A stretch of 41,828 bases of DNA from assembly GCA_028873575.1 (NCBI GenBank), contig JAGWHY010000010.1, positions 1-41,828 of the forward strand. Reading direction: 5' to 3'. The DNA comes from Acidobacteriota bacterium (GTDB lineage: Bacteria; Actinomycetota; Acidimicrobiia; Acidimicrobiales; RAAP-2). The translations under genes and the position numbers were made by a program. Within the stretch, counting starts at the first letter, position 1, and every line of letters starts with the position of its first letter. Positions 41,245-41,828 of this stretch are shown one piece after another. The notes under the pieces were generated by a model. That model saw only the letters and a list, made by a program, of their open reading frames with translations, did not search any database and was not told the origin of the DNA.

Positions 41245-41828
41245 ATGAAAAATCGCATCCCTCTGATTTTGAAATTCTTTTTAACAGCAAGTTTGATTGG
41301 CTGGGTTCTAATTATTGCGCCTCCGTCTGACGCACTAGTACCAACGACGTATACCGTCACATTTTTTGAGAACGCTAATTCGACAGATTCGGTAAGCACT
41401 TATGAAGCTGCGTCTGCGCCTCAAAATTTGACGCTTTTTTCAAACTTGTCTCCATCATTTTCTAACGCTGGCCATAACTTTGCCGGCTGGAATACGAGTC
41501 CAAGCGGCGGGGGAGTTGCGTACGCAGATGGGGCAAGTTATTCCTTCAGCAGCGATCTCAACCTTTACGCGCAATGGACGTCAATTCCGATTTTCAATCT
41601 GTACCTGAATGCCAACGGTGGGAGTGGAACGGTGAACGTAGAGACGACGCAGTCCGGAGGGACAGTCCTCGTTCCCTCGGCAAGCGCTCTCTCTCGGCAG
41701 GGTTACACGTTCGAAGGGTGGAATAATCGGGCCGACGGAACCGGTAGCGCGTTCGCGCCTGGCGCCCCGGTCGTTCTCGCTGGCGATCTCACGCTGTACG
41801 CAATCTGGCTGCCCGATACGTACACAAT
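41245..41828 (+). CDS. Secreted InlB B-repeat (Listeria-Bacteroides repeat) protein, N-terminal part
   Basis: The frame from ATG 41245, with AAAGGTGAAGG upstream, runs open to the window edge: 194 residues. Residues 1-30 look like a signal peptide (MKNRIPLILKFFLTASLIGW, then a small-residue region SDALVP). Two repeats follow. Each begins with a beta-strand (YTVTFFENAN at 36; FNLYLNANGG at 117), has a G-W pair after F (HNFAGWNTSPSGGG; YTFEGWNNRADGTG) and ends with LNLYAQW (residue 111) or LTLYAIW (188). That is the Flg_new/InlB B-repeat pattern of about 70-75 residues. Such repeats form rods on cell-surface adhesins. Codon use is more AT-rich than in the rest of the window, suggesting a distinct origin. 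The C-terminus and anchoring mode are unknown. Confidence 0.85.
   Translation, partial: MKNRIPLILKFFLTASLIGWVLIIAPPSDALVPTTYTVTFFENANSTDSVSTYEAASAPQNLTLFSNLSPSFSNAGHNFAGWNTSPSGGGVAYADGASYSFSSDLNLYAQWTSIPIFNLYLNANGGSGTVNVETTQSGGTVLVPSASALSRQGYTFEGWNNRADGTGSAFAPGAPVVLAGDLTLYAIWLPDTYT

Overview
The window reads as a G+C-rich actinomycetal chromosome segment. It encodes a WhiB iron-sulfur regulator, a CarD-type RNA polymerase-binding protein, an OmpR-type GlnR-like regulator, ClpC, two tandem TrkA proteins, type III pantothenate kinase and a lysine-tailed topoisomerase I. GTG starts are frequent, GTGA/ATGA stop-start overlaps are common, and several -10-like TAnnnT boxes sit 6-7 nt before a start codon, as in leaderless actinobacterial transcripts. 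The DUF929 thioredoxin-like protein, the paired type II and type I glutamine synthetases and the MurL/MurD pair would fit a deep-branching class such as Acidimicrobiia. That placement is an inference from gene content.

Layout. 1-1150: the edge of an integrative element (truncated tyrosine recombinase plus Xis/AlpA-like protein) against the 3' end of tRNA-Glu, followed by tRNA-Pro. 1201-5448: CBS/CorC-like protein, receiver-only protein, WhiB, DUF929 thioredoxin-like protein, Nudix hydrolase, ErpA, RidA. 5430-8607 (minus): type II glutamine synthetase, a strong stem-loop, type I glutamine synthetase and a translationally coupled GlnR-like regulator. 8753-12048 (plus): NAD synthetase, an unknown helical protein and a principal-type sigma factor. 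12045-14171 (minus): HAD-IB phosphatase and two TrkA genes. 14390-18998 (plus): topA-tmk-holB and tRNA-Thr. 19004-22717 (minus): murD, a probable murL glutamate epimerase, pgeF and zur. 22778-25379 (plus): znuA-znuC-znuB, divergent from zur across a compact operator/promoter. 25389-29565: tilS-hpt-folE-folP-(inactive phosphatase-like gene)-folB-folK. 29608-33413: DUF2520 gene, panC, coaX, lysS. 33418-34392 (minus): long-chain polyprenyl diphosphate synthase. 34493-40868 (plus): clpC, radA, carD, ispD, ispF, rlmB. 40869-41828: a visibly AT-richer stretch with a doubtful small ORF and the start of a secreted InlB-repeat protein.

Most of the window is housekeeping metabolism in compact operons: nitrogen assimilation, zinc uptake, folate, pantothenate/CoA, isoprenoid precursors, peptidoglycan precursors and DNA replication. 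The parts most worth a second look are the murD-murL pair (an alternative route to D-glutamate in peptidoglycan), the GSII/GSI/GlnR-like nitrogen locus with a histone-like tail on GSII, the inactivated phosphatase fold embedded in the folate operon, the zur/znu switch with two Zur-like sites around a leaderless promoter, and the two ends of the window, which look like accessory DNA.
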